Positions 1 to 7,546 of a DNA stretch of 7,676 nt are shown here, piece after piece (the stretch's first letter is position 1; every line of letters begins with the position of its first letter). A program made the position numbers and the translations under genes. The stretch covers positions 1 through 7,676 of the forward strand of contig CAMFKK010000099.1 of NCBI GenBank assembly GCA_945957225.1, read 5' to 3'. Under the pieces are notes generated by a model. The model searched no databases. It was not told the origin of the DNA and worked only from the letters and a program-made list of their open reading frames with translations. The DNA comes from an uncultured Sphingobacteriia bacterium (GTDB lineage Bacteria; Bacteroidota; Bacteroidia; Chitinophagales; Chitinophagaceae).

Positions 1-1491
1 GTATTGCTGGGTAGTACTATTAGAAACAACAGGGTTTTTATCTATCAATGAAATCAAGACTGCTAGTAGGAATAAAAAGGCAAAGATAAAAAAGGAGAGC
101 AGCATATAGTGTGGCCAGAATCCATAGTCCTTGGCAGGCAAAACCCAGAGATACAAAACGCCAATACCCAAACTAATGGCAGACCCTATGGAGAGCGTAA
201 AATTCACGGCGTGCCTACTGGTTCTTTTCCAGAATACCGCCAACAAAAAGACAACCGAAAGCGGTGGTGCAATAAAACCCAAGACGGCTTGAAACACGTC
301 AAATAAATTCAATCCTCGAATACTGTCAATGGCAATGGCCATCATGATGGCAAACAAACAACCTACTATTACGGTAATCCTGCCCACTTTGACAATCTGT
401 TGATTGCTGGCAGATGGATTGATTTTTTTCACATACACATCCATGGTAAATACCGTGCTCAAAGAATTGAGTGAAGAACCAATGGTGCCCACCAATACGG
501 CAATCAAGACCACAATGACCAAACCATTTAATCCTGCAGGAAATAAATTGGTGACCAGTACCATATAGGCTTCATCAGGATTGGCAAGGTTGGGGAATAA
601 TTCATAACAAAGAATTCCTGGAACAATAAATAGTGGCAGTGACAAAATTTTTAACCAACCAATAAAACTCACACCCAATTGTCCCTGTTCTAAATTCTTG
701 GCACCCAATACCGATTGAACCATGGATTGATCCGTACAAAAAAATGCAATGGCAGCTACTGGATAACCCAATAAAATAGCTTGCCAGGGATAATTCTTAT
801 CGGTTGCAGGATGTATCAAATTCCAATACTCGCTTGGTGCTTTATGAAACAAGGCTTGAATTCCACCTACTTTATTCACGCCAAAAATGACCAATAAAAA
901 AGATACGGCAATTAGGAGAATCATTTGAAACACATTGATTCTTGCAATGGCTTTGAGCCCTCCTGCAAAAGTGAAAAGCCCTGCAAATAACACCAAGACA
1001 GTAACAGACTGCCACATGGGAATATGCAATATCTGACGCACCAATACCCCACCAGAAAATAATCCCAAGGACAACCAAGAAATTAAAATTTTAATCAAGG
1101 CATACCAGGCCAAAATGTTTTGTGTGGAATCGCCATAGCGCTTACCCATATACTCAGGCATAGTACTTACTTTGGCAGCCAAATACCTAGGCGCAAAAAC
1201 CAGGGCCAAGAGCATCAAGAATACAAATGCATACCATTCAAAATTGCCTGCTACAATTCCCGTACTATAACCAATACTGGCAAATGCTAATAACATGGAA
1301 GGCCCCACATTGGTGCCCCACATATTAAACCCAATACTGGCCCAACCCAGTGAATTGCCCGCCAAAAACAAGGTCTCATCTTTTTGTTTGTTGCCAAAGC
1401 TGGCGCGATAGCCAATGACTAACAAGGCCAATAAATAGACTACTACAATGGCTCCGTCTAACCAAGTAAGCTTACCAATGATATCATTCAT
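1..1491 (-). CDS. Sodium:solute symporter (SSS family), 3' end cut by window edge
   Basis: Open for 497 codons from an ATG at 1491-1489 to the left edge with no stop, so the C-terminus is missing. This is an inner-membrane transporter of the SSS/SGLT family, expected to import a sugar or similar small solute with Na+. The translation is a chain of hydrophobic helices starting near residue 12 (LDGAIVVVYLLALLVIGY). Family-typical stretches are FLAGNSLGW (42-50), the CTDQSMVQSVLGAKNL segment (252-267), which matches the TNQ-VQR-L-AK region of SGLT relatives, and SSLNSLSTVFTMDVY (339-353), corresponding to the helix near the Na2 site in vSGLT. The start lies inside the end of the oxidoreductase gene (8-bp overlap, stop TGA at 1486-1484), which suggests translational coupling and a shared substrate pathway. 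The substrate cannot be read from sequence; the context suggests a monosaccharide freed by the upstream secreted enzymes. Confidence 0.93.
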   Translation of the reverse strand, partial: MNDIIGKLTWLDGAIVVVYLLALLVIGYRASFGNKQKDETLFLAGNSLGWASIGFNMWGTNVGPSMLLAFASIGYSTGIVAGNFEWYAFVFLMLLALVFAPRYLAAKVSTMPEYMGKRYGDSTQNILAWYALIKILISWLSLGLFSGGVLVRQILHIPMWQSVTVLVLFAGLFTFAGGLKAIARINVFQMILLIAVSFLLVIFGVNKVGGIQALFHKAPSEYWNLIHPATDKNYPWQAILLGYPVAAIAFFCTDQSMVQSVLGAKNLEQGQLGVSFIGWLKILSLPLFIVPGILCYELFPNLANPDEAYMVLVTNLFPAGLNGLVIVVLIAVLVGTIGSSLNSLSTVFTMDVYVKKINPSASNQQIVKVGRITVIVGCLFAIMMAIAIDSIRGLNLFDVFQAVLGFIAPPLSVVFLLAVFWKRTSRHAVNFTLSIGSAISLGIGVLYLWVLPAKDYGFWPHYMLLSFFIFAFLFLLAVLISLIDKNPVVSNSTTQQY

Positions 1492-2569
1492 GGCTCAAGG
1501 TTTTAGGATCAAGACCATTTTCTTTCATCACTTCTGCAATGCTAACCGGTCTTCCTTCTTTGAGACTTTTGTCCATGGCGTGCAACACAGCAATGGTACC
1601 AATCCCTTCTTTTAAATCTGGGTAAGCAGTGAATCCCTGTTCAATACTATCGGCAAAATATTCCAAGTAATTCTGGTATTCTCCAGCGTGATGACTCTTA
1701 CCCTCAAAACGGAAATAGTGTTTTAATTTATGTTCCCAGGTAAGGATTCTTTCTTCTCCAGTCTTGTCTGTGATGGCATAACGTAGGTCCATATAATCGC
1801 CTTGGCTACAGCCTTCAGTGCCTCTTAGAATACAAGTCATTTCACTATCACGGGTAACGGGTTGAACAGGTCCCGTATAACAACCACTCACCCTTGCTAC
1901 CCTACCATCTGTTGACTTAAAAATAAAATGCATGGTGTCTGGATGTTGCAGTCCCCCTTTTTGTCCATTGGAACTAAGCATACCATAACCCATCACTTCT
2001 TGAATATTGGGTAGGTACCAACGGATAAAATCTACCGGATGACTGAGTCCCCCATACAACCATTTAAAAGATTGTTGCAGACTCCATGGCTTTTCCAAAA
2101 ACCAGCGATGGTCAGCATGATAATGAGACTCAATGGTGATCAATTCACCAATGGCACCATCCATAAAATCTGCACGCTGTTTTTTCATGGGTTCAAAAAA
2201 GCGGGAACTCTGACCCACAAATATTTTCTTGCCGGTTTTTTCTTGCAAGGCAATGAGTTCAGCAGCCTTGCTCAGATCATCAATAAAGGGTTTGGTGCAA
2301 ACCACGTGTTTGCCGTGTTCCAAAGCCATTCTAATATGTTGGATATGCAAATGGTCTGGCGTATAAATGGCAATGACATCAATACTTGTATCAGCCAACA
2401 TTTCTTCGTACTCTGTTGTAAACTCATACATTTTAAATTCGTCAGCGCGTTTTCTACAAAGATCCAAACTCAGGTCGCAGATCATTTTCAAATGCCATTT
2501 AGAACTATTGAGTGCGGCTGACATAGTGCTCCTGCCCTCCCCTAATCCTAGTATTCCCAATGCTAACAT
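1484..2569 (-). CDS. Gfo/Idh/MocA-family NAD(P)-dependent oxidoreductase, cytoplasmic
   Basis: Complete 361-aa protein, normal family length. The N-terminal Rossmann fold begins immediately with a nucleotide-binding loop (GILGLGEGRS, residues 5-14), followed by TPDHLH (70-75) and the CTKPF motif (91-95), where K93 matches the family's catalytic Lys of the E-K-P motif. The C-terminal alpha/beta domain has GGLSHPVDFIRWYL (173-186), with H177 and D180 at the usual catalytic region. Known members oxidise or reduce a sugar, inositol or glycoside hydroxyl. The start is secure: an in-frame TAA lies 9 nt upstream, so no signal peptide can be added and the enzyme should be cytoplasmic. That differs from the many Bacteroidota relatives exported by Tat signals. 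It begins 2 bp after the beta-helix gene stop and overlaps the symporter start, so it probably acts on the imported sugar. The exact substrate is unknown. Confidence 0.93.
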   Translation of the reverse strand: MLALGILGLGEGRSTMSAALNSSKWHLKMICDLSLDLCRKRADEFKMYEFTTEYEEMLADTSIDVIAIYTPDHLHIQHIRMALEHGKHVVCTKPFIDDLSKAAELIALQEKTGKKIFVGQSSRFFEPMKKQRADFMDGAIGELITIESHYHADHRWFLEKPWSLQQSFKWLYGGLSHPVDFIRWYLPNIQEVMGYGMLSSNGQKGGLQHPDTMHFIFKSTDGRVARVSGCYTGPVQPVTRDSEMTCILRGTEGCSQGDYMDLRYAITDKTGEERILTWEHKLKHYFRFEGKSHHAGEYQNYLEYFADSIEQGFTAYPDLKEGIGTIAVLHAMDKSLKEGRPVSIAEVMKENGLDPKTLSHE

Positions 2570-2571
2570 GC

Positions 2572-5112
2572 TTAATTATTTTGATTTGGTGATGGTTGTA
2601 TTTGTTTGAAAAATACCCAGGTTACCCCCTTGGGTGCTTCTGGAATGCCTTCCTGGTATTGCTGCATTAATTTGTTCCAATCATTGACCCTTGGATTGTC
2701 TTGGGTTGTTTTGGGATTGAGTTCATCCAAGGTTTTTCCTTTGGGGATGCTAATAACCAAGACCAATTGACGATTGTTTTCAAAAACTTGTAATTGCTGA
2801 AATTCTGCATGACAAAAGCCCTTAGAAACTTCTGGCCAGTATTTAAACTGTGTGGCATGATAGTCTTTATAGGCCCTTTGCATGGCAGTATCTTTGACTA
2901 GGTTGGCCGTTAAAATAATATGCTCCCAATCCTTGGCAATTGATGCATCCGGACATTGTTGTTCTCGCTGAAAATCATAAAGTGGATTGCGATAGGTTTT
3001 CACCAATGCAGTTGGAAATGCTTGCTTTAATGCAGCTTCTAATTGTAAGGCATGTTCCATAGATGCATACAATAACAAATGGTTTTTAAACTGATAAATA
3101 GGCGCAGTACTAAACCCATTTTTTTGACTGATGGATTTGAATAATTGAACCGCTTTGGATGATTCTTTAGTCAAGATTAATTCAACTACCGTTGGTTTAC
3201 TAGCATGATTAATGGCTGCTGCTGGTGCAAGACTTGTTTTGGCTTTTAATAAATACTGAAAAGGCAATTCTAATCCTGCCGCTTGTTGAATATTTGTTGT
3301 CACTTGAGGACCATTGTTTTCCCAACGATTATTGGGCCCATTATTATTTTGTAAAAACTTATCAGAGGGTGACCAATTATCTTGAACAATCATACCGGAA
3401 GAACCTTCATCGGTATAATAGTAAAACCAATGTTCTGGGTCATGCGCATAGGGCGCTTTGTAAATACTATCGGCCACATTGAATTTAATCTGTGTACCAG
3501 GCTGCGCCGATTGGGTATAGATGGCTGCCACATCATACATCTGTTTGGCATAATGGTGAATCTTATTAGCCATCACAGTATTAGCAGCAAGGGCATTCGG
3601 TTGTCTGGTCCAACCCCATCCAAGACTGATGCCCGTATAGCCTACTTCACTAATATCATTGTGTAGTATTTGAACAGCTCTCACATAGCCAGCACCAATT
3701 CCAACAGCCCCCCAGTCTTCATTGGTAACATGGTGCACCAGGTTATTGCTAATGGTGATGTTTTGTGAAATCTCTCTTACATCTTTTGGCAAATAGGGAA
3801 AATGAATTTCAAAACTTGGATCAGAATAAGTGCCCACTAAGATTCCTGAACCACCAATATCTTGAAAGAGATTTCCTTGAATCAAATCGCCATTGGCGCC
3901 TTTTTCATAATCCAATCCAGTAGATGCCAAATGCTCAAAACGGCAGGATTGAATTTGGGTATGATTTGCATAATTAAGTTTTACTGCAGCTGCAGGTCTA
4001 CCCACCCATGCTTGGTTTTCTAAATTTTTATTATGAGAAACCCCCGGAAATTTAAGTGAATACGCATCTAGCATATACATGCCCGCTTGGTGAGGCACAT
4101 GCCCCATCTCAGAAGGTCTAAGCCAACCCGTATGCTGAAATTGTATACCCTTGATTTGGATATGACTCACAGGTCTGTCTACTGTTCCTTCTATTTGCAA
4201 AATGGTTTCCAAATGCGGAGCCATCACGGTGGCATGCCGCATGTCTTCACCCGCTCTTGGCCAATAATATAATTTACCTGCGGCCCTGTCAAGATACCAC
4301 TCACCTGGTTGATCCAAGAATTGAATGGCATTACTCAAGTAATAGGCAGAATTGCCTGTTTTTTTGGAGATCCATGGGGCGGGCCATGGATGTTCGGATT
4401 GAATGCGGCTCTCTGGTTGCAAAAATCGCAGCTGGGCAGAATCACCTTGCACCAGAATTGACTTGATTCTTAAGATGGCTATCTCCCACCATTGGTGAAT
4501 CAGCATTTCCATTCCGGGCTCAAATTGGTATTGCCTGTTCTTTGGCCAGGGAATCCAACAGGATTGGTCTTTTCTATCCCAAGAAAGAATCCGATTCATT
4601 TGATCACCATCTGTGTCTTTAGCGCGGATGGCTTTTTGTCCATTCACCCAAATCTGCCTGAATTGAAATTGGGGGATCATGGTTTGGGCAAGGTCTGCCA
4701 CCCATATTTTCCCTACCAAATTTGCTGATAATCCTTTGGGAGATTGATCTACGGGTTGCCAATCTTTAATAGGAGTACCTCCACTCAAAATTACTGGCTC
4801 TTTACCAACCGCTTCAATGATGGTAGGGCTTTGATCTGTTCCACTGTCTTCCGGTCTAATTAAAATAGTTTCATCTACTAAATAAATTCCTCCTTGCAAG
4901 AAAATATGAATAGGTGCTTTTGTTTGGGGATCTGCTAACCTTCTTAATTCTCTAACTTTTCTTAGGGCCGCTTGCAAACTAGCAGCTGGCTTTTCAAGGG
5001 TACCCGGATTGACGTCTTTGCCATTGGGCGATACATATATTTGGGCTGCTCCTTTTTCCCATAAAAAGGTCAGTAAAATCAGCAGCGCTAAAAGCAATCG
5101 TTTTGAATTCAT
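2572..5112 (-). CDS. Secreted right-handed beta-helix protein (GH141-like) fused to a C-terminal RhaM-like mutarotase domain
   Basis: 846-aa protein. Residues 1-24 form a signal peptide (MNSKRLLLALLILLTFLWEK, then GAAQ), so it is exported. IYVSPNGKDVNPGTLEKPAAS (25-45), FLQGGIYLVDETILIRPEDSG (71-91), PVILSGG (106-112) and WVNGQKAIRA (155-164) are typical of beta-helix proteins of the GH141-like group. The helix body (about 310-580) has Asn-rich turn motifs such as NITISNNLVHHV and VQILHNDISEVGYTGISLG. Carboxylates in YDVAAIYT (D527) and YYTDEGSSG (D568, E569) are candidate catalytic residues. Residues about 637-715 look like a ferredoxin-like alpha+beta domain. Residues 729-846 resemble L-rhamnose mutarotase (COG3254): Y748 and H752 match the spacing of Tyr18 and His22 in E. 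coli RhaM as I recall it, and a later W812 is in place. The probable role is releasing and anomerically equilibrating a 6-deoxyhexose. GH141 assignment and sugar identity are inferred; the beta-helix and mutarotase calls are firmer. Confidence 0.88.
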   Translation of the reverse strand: MNSKRLLLALLILLTFLWEKGAAQIYVSPNGKDVNPGTLEKPAASLQAALRKVRELRRLADPQTKAPIHIFLQGGIYLVDETILIRPEDSGTDQSPTIIEAVGKEPVILSGGTPIKDWQPVDQSPKGLSANLVGKIWVADLAQTMIPQFQFRQIWVNGQKAIRAKDTDGDQMNRILSWDRKDQSCWIPWPKNRQYQFEPGMEMLIHQWWEIAILRIKSILVQGDSAQLRFLQPESRIQSEHPWPAPWISKKTGNSAYYLSNAIQFLDQPGEWYLDRAAGKLYYWPRAGEDMRHATVMAPHLETILQIEGTVDRPVSHIQIKGIQFQHTGWLRPSEMGHVPHQAGMYMLDAYSLKFPGVSHNKNLENQAWVGRPAAAVKLNYANHTQIQSCRFEHLASTGLDYEKGANGDLIQGNLFQDIGGSGILVGTYSDPSFEIHFPYLPKDVREISQNITISNNLVHHVTNEDWGAVGIGAGYVRAVQILHNDISEVGYTGISLGWGWTRQPNALAANTVMANKIHHYAKQMYDVAAIYTQSAQPGTQIKFNVADSIYKAPYAHDPEHWFYYYTDEGSSGMIVQDNWSPSDKFLQNNNGPNNRWENNGPQVTTNIQQAAGLELPFQYLLKAKTSLAPAAAINHASKPTVVELILTKESSKAVQLFKSISQKNGFSTAPIYQFKNHLLLYASMEHALQLEAALKQAFPTALVKTYRNPLYDFQREQQCPDASIAKDWEHIILTANLVKDTAMQRAYKDYHATQFKYWPEVSKGFCHAEFQQLQVFENNRQLVLVISIPKGKTLDELNPKTTQDNPRVNDWNKLMQQYQEGIPEAPKGVTWVFFKQIQPSPNQNN

Positions 5113-5220
5113 GACAGCAGGGCTTGAACGCTTTTATCAGCGTAAAAACAGGTGTTTAAATGTATTCCAGTTGCTGGTTTTCTAGGATATCCTTATCAAC
5201 TTTTATGATGGATAATGTTA
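5113..5220 (-). promoter_or_regulatory. 108-bp intergenic leader before the beta-helix gene; possible internal promoter or processing site
   Basis: This is the only sizeable gap between complete genes in the set; the others are 1-2 bp or overlapping. It holds a 10-bp perfect palindrome AGGATATCCT (5184-5193), a short inverted repeat CCAG-TTG-CTGG (5167-5177) and a 5-bp-stem hairpin ACGCT-TTTATC-AGCGT (5128-5143) just before the ATG at 5112. On the minus strand TACATTTA (around 5155-5162) differs by one base from the Bacteroidota -7 consensus TAnnTTTG, but I find no properly spaced -33 TTTG element. No good Shine-Dalgarno sequence precedes the ATG. A regulatory role is plausible from spacing only. 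Confidence 0.3.
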
Positions 5221-6096
5221 CTATTTATCCTTGGCCGCCAATTGAAAAACAGACTTTAAATAAGCCGTATTAGCGCCATAGTTCCCTTTTACCTCTCTGG
5301 GCTTACTGGCGTCTCGGGAACGTTCAATGACCAACCAGCCAGTCCAATGCATTTTATCTAGGGTTTGTTTGATTTTGACCAGGTCAATTTGGGGGTCATT
5401 TTGCAACCAAACGGAGTCCTTATTGGTGCAATGAATCATGGCAATCCGGTGCTTACCCAGTACTTTTAATTCTTGGTACAGATCCCTACCCTCTTTGAGT
5501 GGATTAGAAAAATTAAAATAGATTTTGATGGCAGGAGAATGGATCTCTTTTAAAAGTGCTTTTTCTTCTTTGGCCGTTAGCGATGTTTCAATAGCAATTG
5601 TTACCCCAGCAGCCTGGGCCATGGCCCCTGCTACTTGTAATCTGGCAACTACCGAATCCCTAACCGAAGGATTTTTTTTGAGGTCACACTGCACACCCAA
5701 GGGTAGAAATGCGGTTTGCACATTCATTAATTGCATGGTTTTAATGCAGTCTTCAATAGACTGCTTGTATTCGGTTCTACCGCAAAATGACTGGGCATAA
5801 TATCCGGTCATGGCCAAACAAAAAATCTCCACACCCGTTTCTTTGGACTTGGCCAAGAACTGAGCACGAATACTATCGGTTAAGAGTTGGTTGTCAAAAC
5901 TGACCCGATTACCAAGACCACCCATATCCAATTCCAAACCATCAGCGCCAATTTCTTTGGCAAGTGCAATGGCGCCTAGTTTTTGTCTTTTTAACAACAT
6001 GATATCTATCAAGCCAATTTTATAGCGTTGACTGTTTTGTGCCAAAACTGGAATTGAAAAAAAGACTAGAAGAAAAAAGGAAAGATATCTTTTCAT
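5221..6096 (-). CDS. Exported sugar phosphate isomerase/epimerase-family TIM-barrel protein
   Basis: 291-aa protein with a clear signal peptide (MKRYLSFFLLVFFSIPVLAQ, cleavage near residue 19-20) and a xylose-isomerase-like TIM barrel (PF01261 type). Barrel signatures include KIGLIDIMLL (26-35), IGADGLELDMGGLG (49-62), VTIAIETS (165-172), MIHCTNKD (220-227) and GWLVIERS (253-260). By analogy with the family's Glu-Asp-His-Glu metal site, the ligands would be E170, the residue at 195, H222 and E258. Position 195 is Asn (IYFNFSNP) where relatives usually carry Asp, so metal binding or chemistry may be altered. The substrate is unlikely to be a phosphorylated sugar because the protein is exported. 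Family members include epimerases, isomerases and, in periplasmic Bacteroidota pathways, enzymes acting on keto-sugars. It starts 1 bp after the esterase stop, so the two are co-transcribed. The fold is confident; the reaction is unknown. Confidence 0.88.
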   Translation of the reverse strand: MKRYLSFFLLVFFSIPVLAQNSQRYKIGLIDIMLLKRQKLGAIALAKEIGADGLELDMGGLGNRVSFDNQLLTDSIRAQFLAKSKETGVEIFCLAMTGYYAQSFCGRTEYKQSIEDCIKTMQLMNVQTAFLPLGVQCDLKKNPSVRDSVVARLQVAGAMAQAAGVTIAIETSLTAKEEKALLKEIHSPAIKIYFNFSNPLKEGRDLYQELKVLGKHRIAMIHCTNKDSVWLQNDPQIDLVKIKQTLDKMHWTGWLVIERSRDASKPREVKGNYGANTAYLKSVFQLAAKDK

Positions 6097-6097
6097 C

Positions 6098-7546
6098 TTA
6101 ATGATTGATAGACTTGTAAAACAGGGTTTCTAATTTGTCAAATCCTTTAATGGCAGTTGCTGGAAGACCTTCTCCCTTTTCACCAAAAACATAGAGGGCA
6201 GTTTCTTTTTCAACGGTAATGCCTGATTCATCTATCTGGCCATTGGTGTCCTGAATGGCTTTAAGATTTAACCCAAGGGTTTTTGCCATAAACTGATATA
6301 CTGGAATTCTTTTTGACAAACCAAAATCGTGTTTATCATTAGGCAAATGGGTATTGTAAACTAATGTTTTGGCACCATACCAATCATAGACTTTTTGCAA
6401 ATAAGGAAAATCGTGTTCGGGCATTTTGTCTGTCCAATCTCCTCCGTCACTGACTATTAGTTGTGGTCTTGGAGCAGCCATGGCAGCAATTTCTACATTG
6501 TTGGTCCCACTTCCACAGGCGTGAATGGGCATCCCGCTTTCACAAGGGCAACCTCCAAAAAAATAAGAGCTCAAAGACACAACAGGAGCACTGGCTTTGA
6601 TCCTGTCATCAATGGCAGTCATCAAAACCGTATGACTACCTGCACCTGACCCACCCGTCATAGCTACGCGAGTTGGATCTGCATCTTTTAAAGACAATAA
6701 ATAATCCAATATGCGAATTGAACCCAACACTTGAATAGTCATGGATAAACTCTTACGATGGTTCTCATAAGCAAATTGTAAAGTGGATTCTCCCCACGCA
6801 AATAAGTCATAGGAGAATGCCATTGCCCCCATTTTGGCCATGGCCGCACAACGATATTGACAGTCTGGTCTATAGCGTTGTTTTTCCCAATGACCATCGG
6901 GATTGAGAATAACAGGGATTTTTCCTTTGTATTGCAGTGGCTTGTATAATGAGCCATTGATATAAACACCAGGTAAAATTTCTATGGCAATATTTTCAAC
7001 AGAATAACCATTAAAGATTCTTTTGGCCGTAATGATGGGTGCCGTTCCGGGAGATGCAGGCAGGGGTGATAATTGCAAAGCTTTTGAAAGCGCAGGTTTC
7101 AATGAATCCTTTCTTTTTTCCCATGCAGCTTTATCTGCATACTGACTGGCAATTCTATCCATTTCTGCCCAACCTTCTGCAACATTCCATCTATAATATT
7201 CGTAGACGCTGAGCTTGTATTGCTTGTCTTTTTCTTTTTTTACTTTTAGATCTAATGGCATCAACACATTGTCTAATGTAGTTTCCAGATCTGGTCTAAA
7301 TCGCCAATTGGCATAATTGACCCATTTGCCTACCACCAAACTATCAGCATATTTGATCTTGACGCCAAACCTATTTTCAATACTTGCAATTACTTCTTTT
7401 AAAGGCTTTTTATAAGCACCATCTGAATTTAATTGAGCAAGCACTTGCAAGGAACTCAATAGCCCCATTAGTAAAATGCACAAGAGAAAGAATTGCTTCA
7501 GGTACCCTTTACATGTAAGTAAAAATGGGGAATGCATGAATTTCAT
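6098..7546 (-). CDS. Secreted alpha/beta-hydrolase esterase (acetylxylan-esterase-like) with N-terminal STN-like domain
   Basis: 482 aa from the ATG at 7546-7544. The frame also allows a TTG at 7555 and a second ATG at 7537; the first ATG gives the best N-terminus. The signal peptide has hydrophobic core FFLLCILLMGLLSSLQ and ends VLAQ (residue 38). Residues about 45-115 resemble the secretin/TonB short N-terminal (STN) fold: PLKEVIASIENRFGVKIKYA, then YANWRFRPDLETTLDNVLMPLDL. The hydrolase domain follows (about 170-430): PVILNPDGHW (oxyanion region), TGGSGAGSH with nucleophile S300, SDGGDWT with acid D367 or D370, and NDKHDFG with base H406. A cysteine-rich loop GGCPCESGMPIHACGSG and TNNVEIAAMAAPRP follow the nucleophile. 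This is the type usually annotated as acetylxylan esterase; a pectin methylesterase-like (CE19) relationship is an alternative I cannot test. It probably removes ester groups from a glycan before the glycosidase acts. The esterase fold is confident, the substrate open. Confidence 0.9.
   Translation of the reverse strand: MKFMHSPFLLTCKGYLKQFFLLCILLMGLLSSLQVLAQLNSDGAYKKPLKEVIASIENRFGVKIKYADSLVVGKWVNYANWRFRPDLETTLDNVLMPLDLKVKKEKDKQYKLSVYEYYRWNVAEGWAEMDRIASQYADKAAWEKRKDSLKPALSKALQLSPLPASPGTAPIITAKRIFNGYSVENIAIEILPGVYINGSLYKPLQYKGKIPVILNPDGHWEKQRYRPDCQYRCAAMAKMGAMAFSYDLFAWGESTLQFAYENHRKSLSMTIQVLGSIRILDYLLSLKDADPTRVAMTGGSGAGSHTVLMTAIDDRIKASAPVVSLSSYFFGGCPCESGMPIHACGSGTNNVEIAAMAAPRPQLIVSDGGDWTDKMPEHDFPYLQKVYDWYGAKTLVYNTHLPNDKHDFGLSKRIPVYQFMAKTLGLNLKAIQDTNGQIDESGITVEKETALYVFGEKGEGLPATAIKGFDKLETLFYKSINH

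Noticed and set aside
109..306. A 65-codon plus-strand frame near the left edge
   Set aside because: The minus strand here encodes the C-terminal helices of the sodium:solute symporter in an uninterrupted frame; the plus-strand frame is low-complexity and unrelated to any family I know.
2039..2521. A 160-codon plus-strand open frame inside the oxidoreductase gene
   Set aside because: It is fully antisense to a well-supported Gfo/Idh gene, its product has no recognisable domain or start context, and it fits a shadow frame.
3225..4728. Several 60-95-codon plus-strand frames antisense to the beta-helix gene
   Set aside because: They overlap one another and the conserved beta-helix coding region, and their compositions are typical of antisense shadows.
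2572..5112. Beta-helix protein as a pectate lyase-type polysaccharide lyase
   Set aside because: The N-terminal blocks (IYVSPNGKDVNPGT, the PEDSGT region and the WVNGQ..RA segment) fit GH141-like beta-helix proteins better, and I see no clear pectate-lyase calcium or Arg motif.
5128..5143. Hairpin ACGCT/AGCGT considered as an intrinsic terminator after the TIM-barrel gene
   Set aside because: The stem is only 5 bp, and in the direction of transcription the T-run precedes rather than follows it, so it does not have terminator form.
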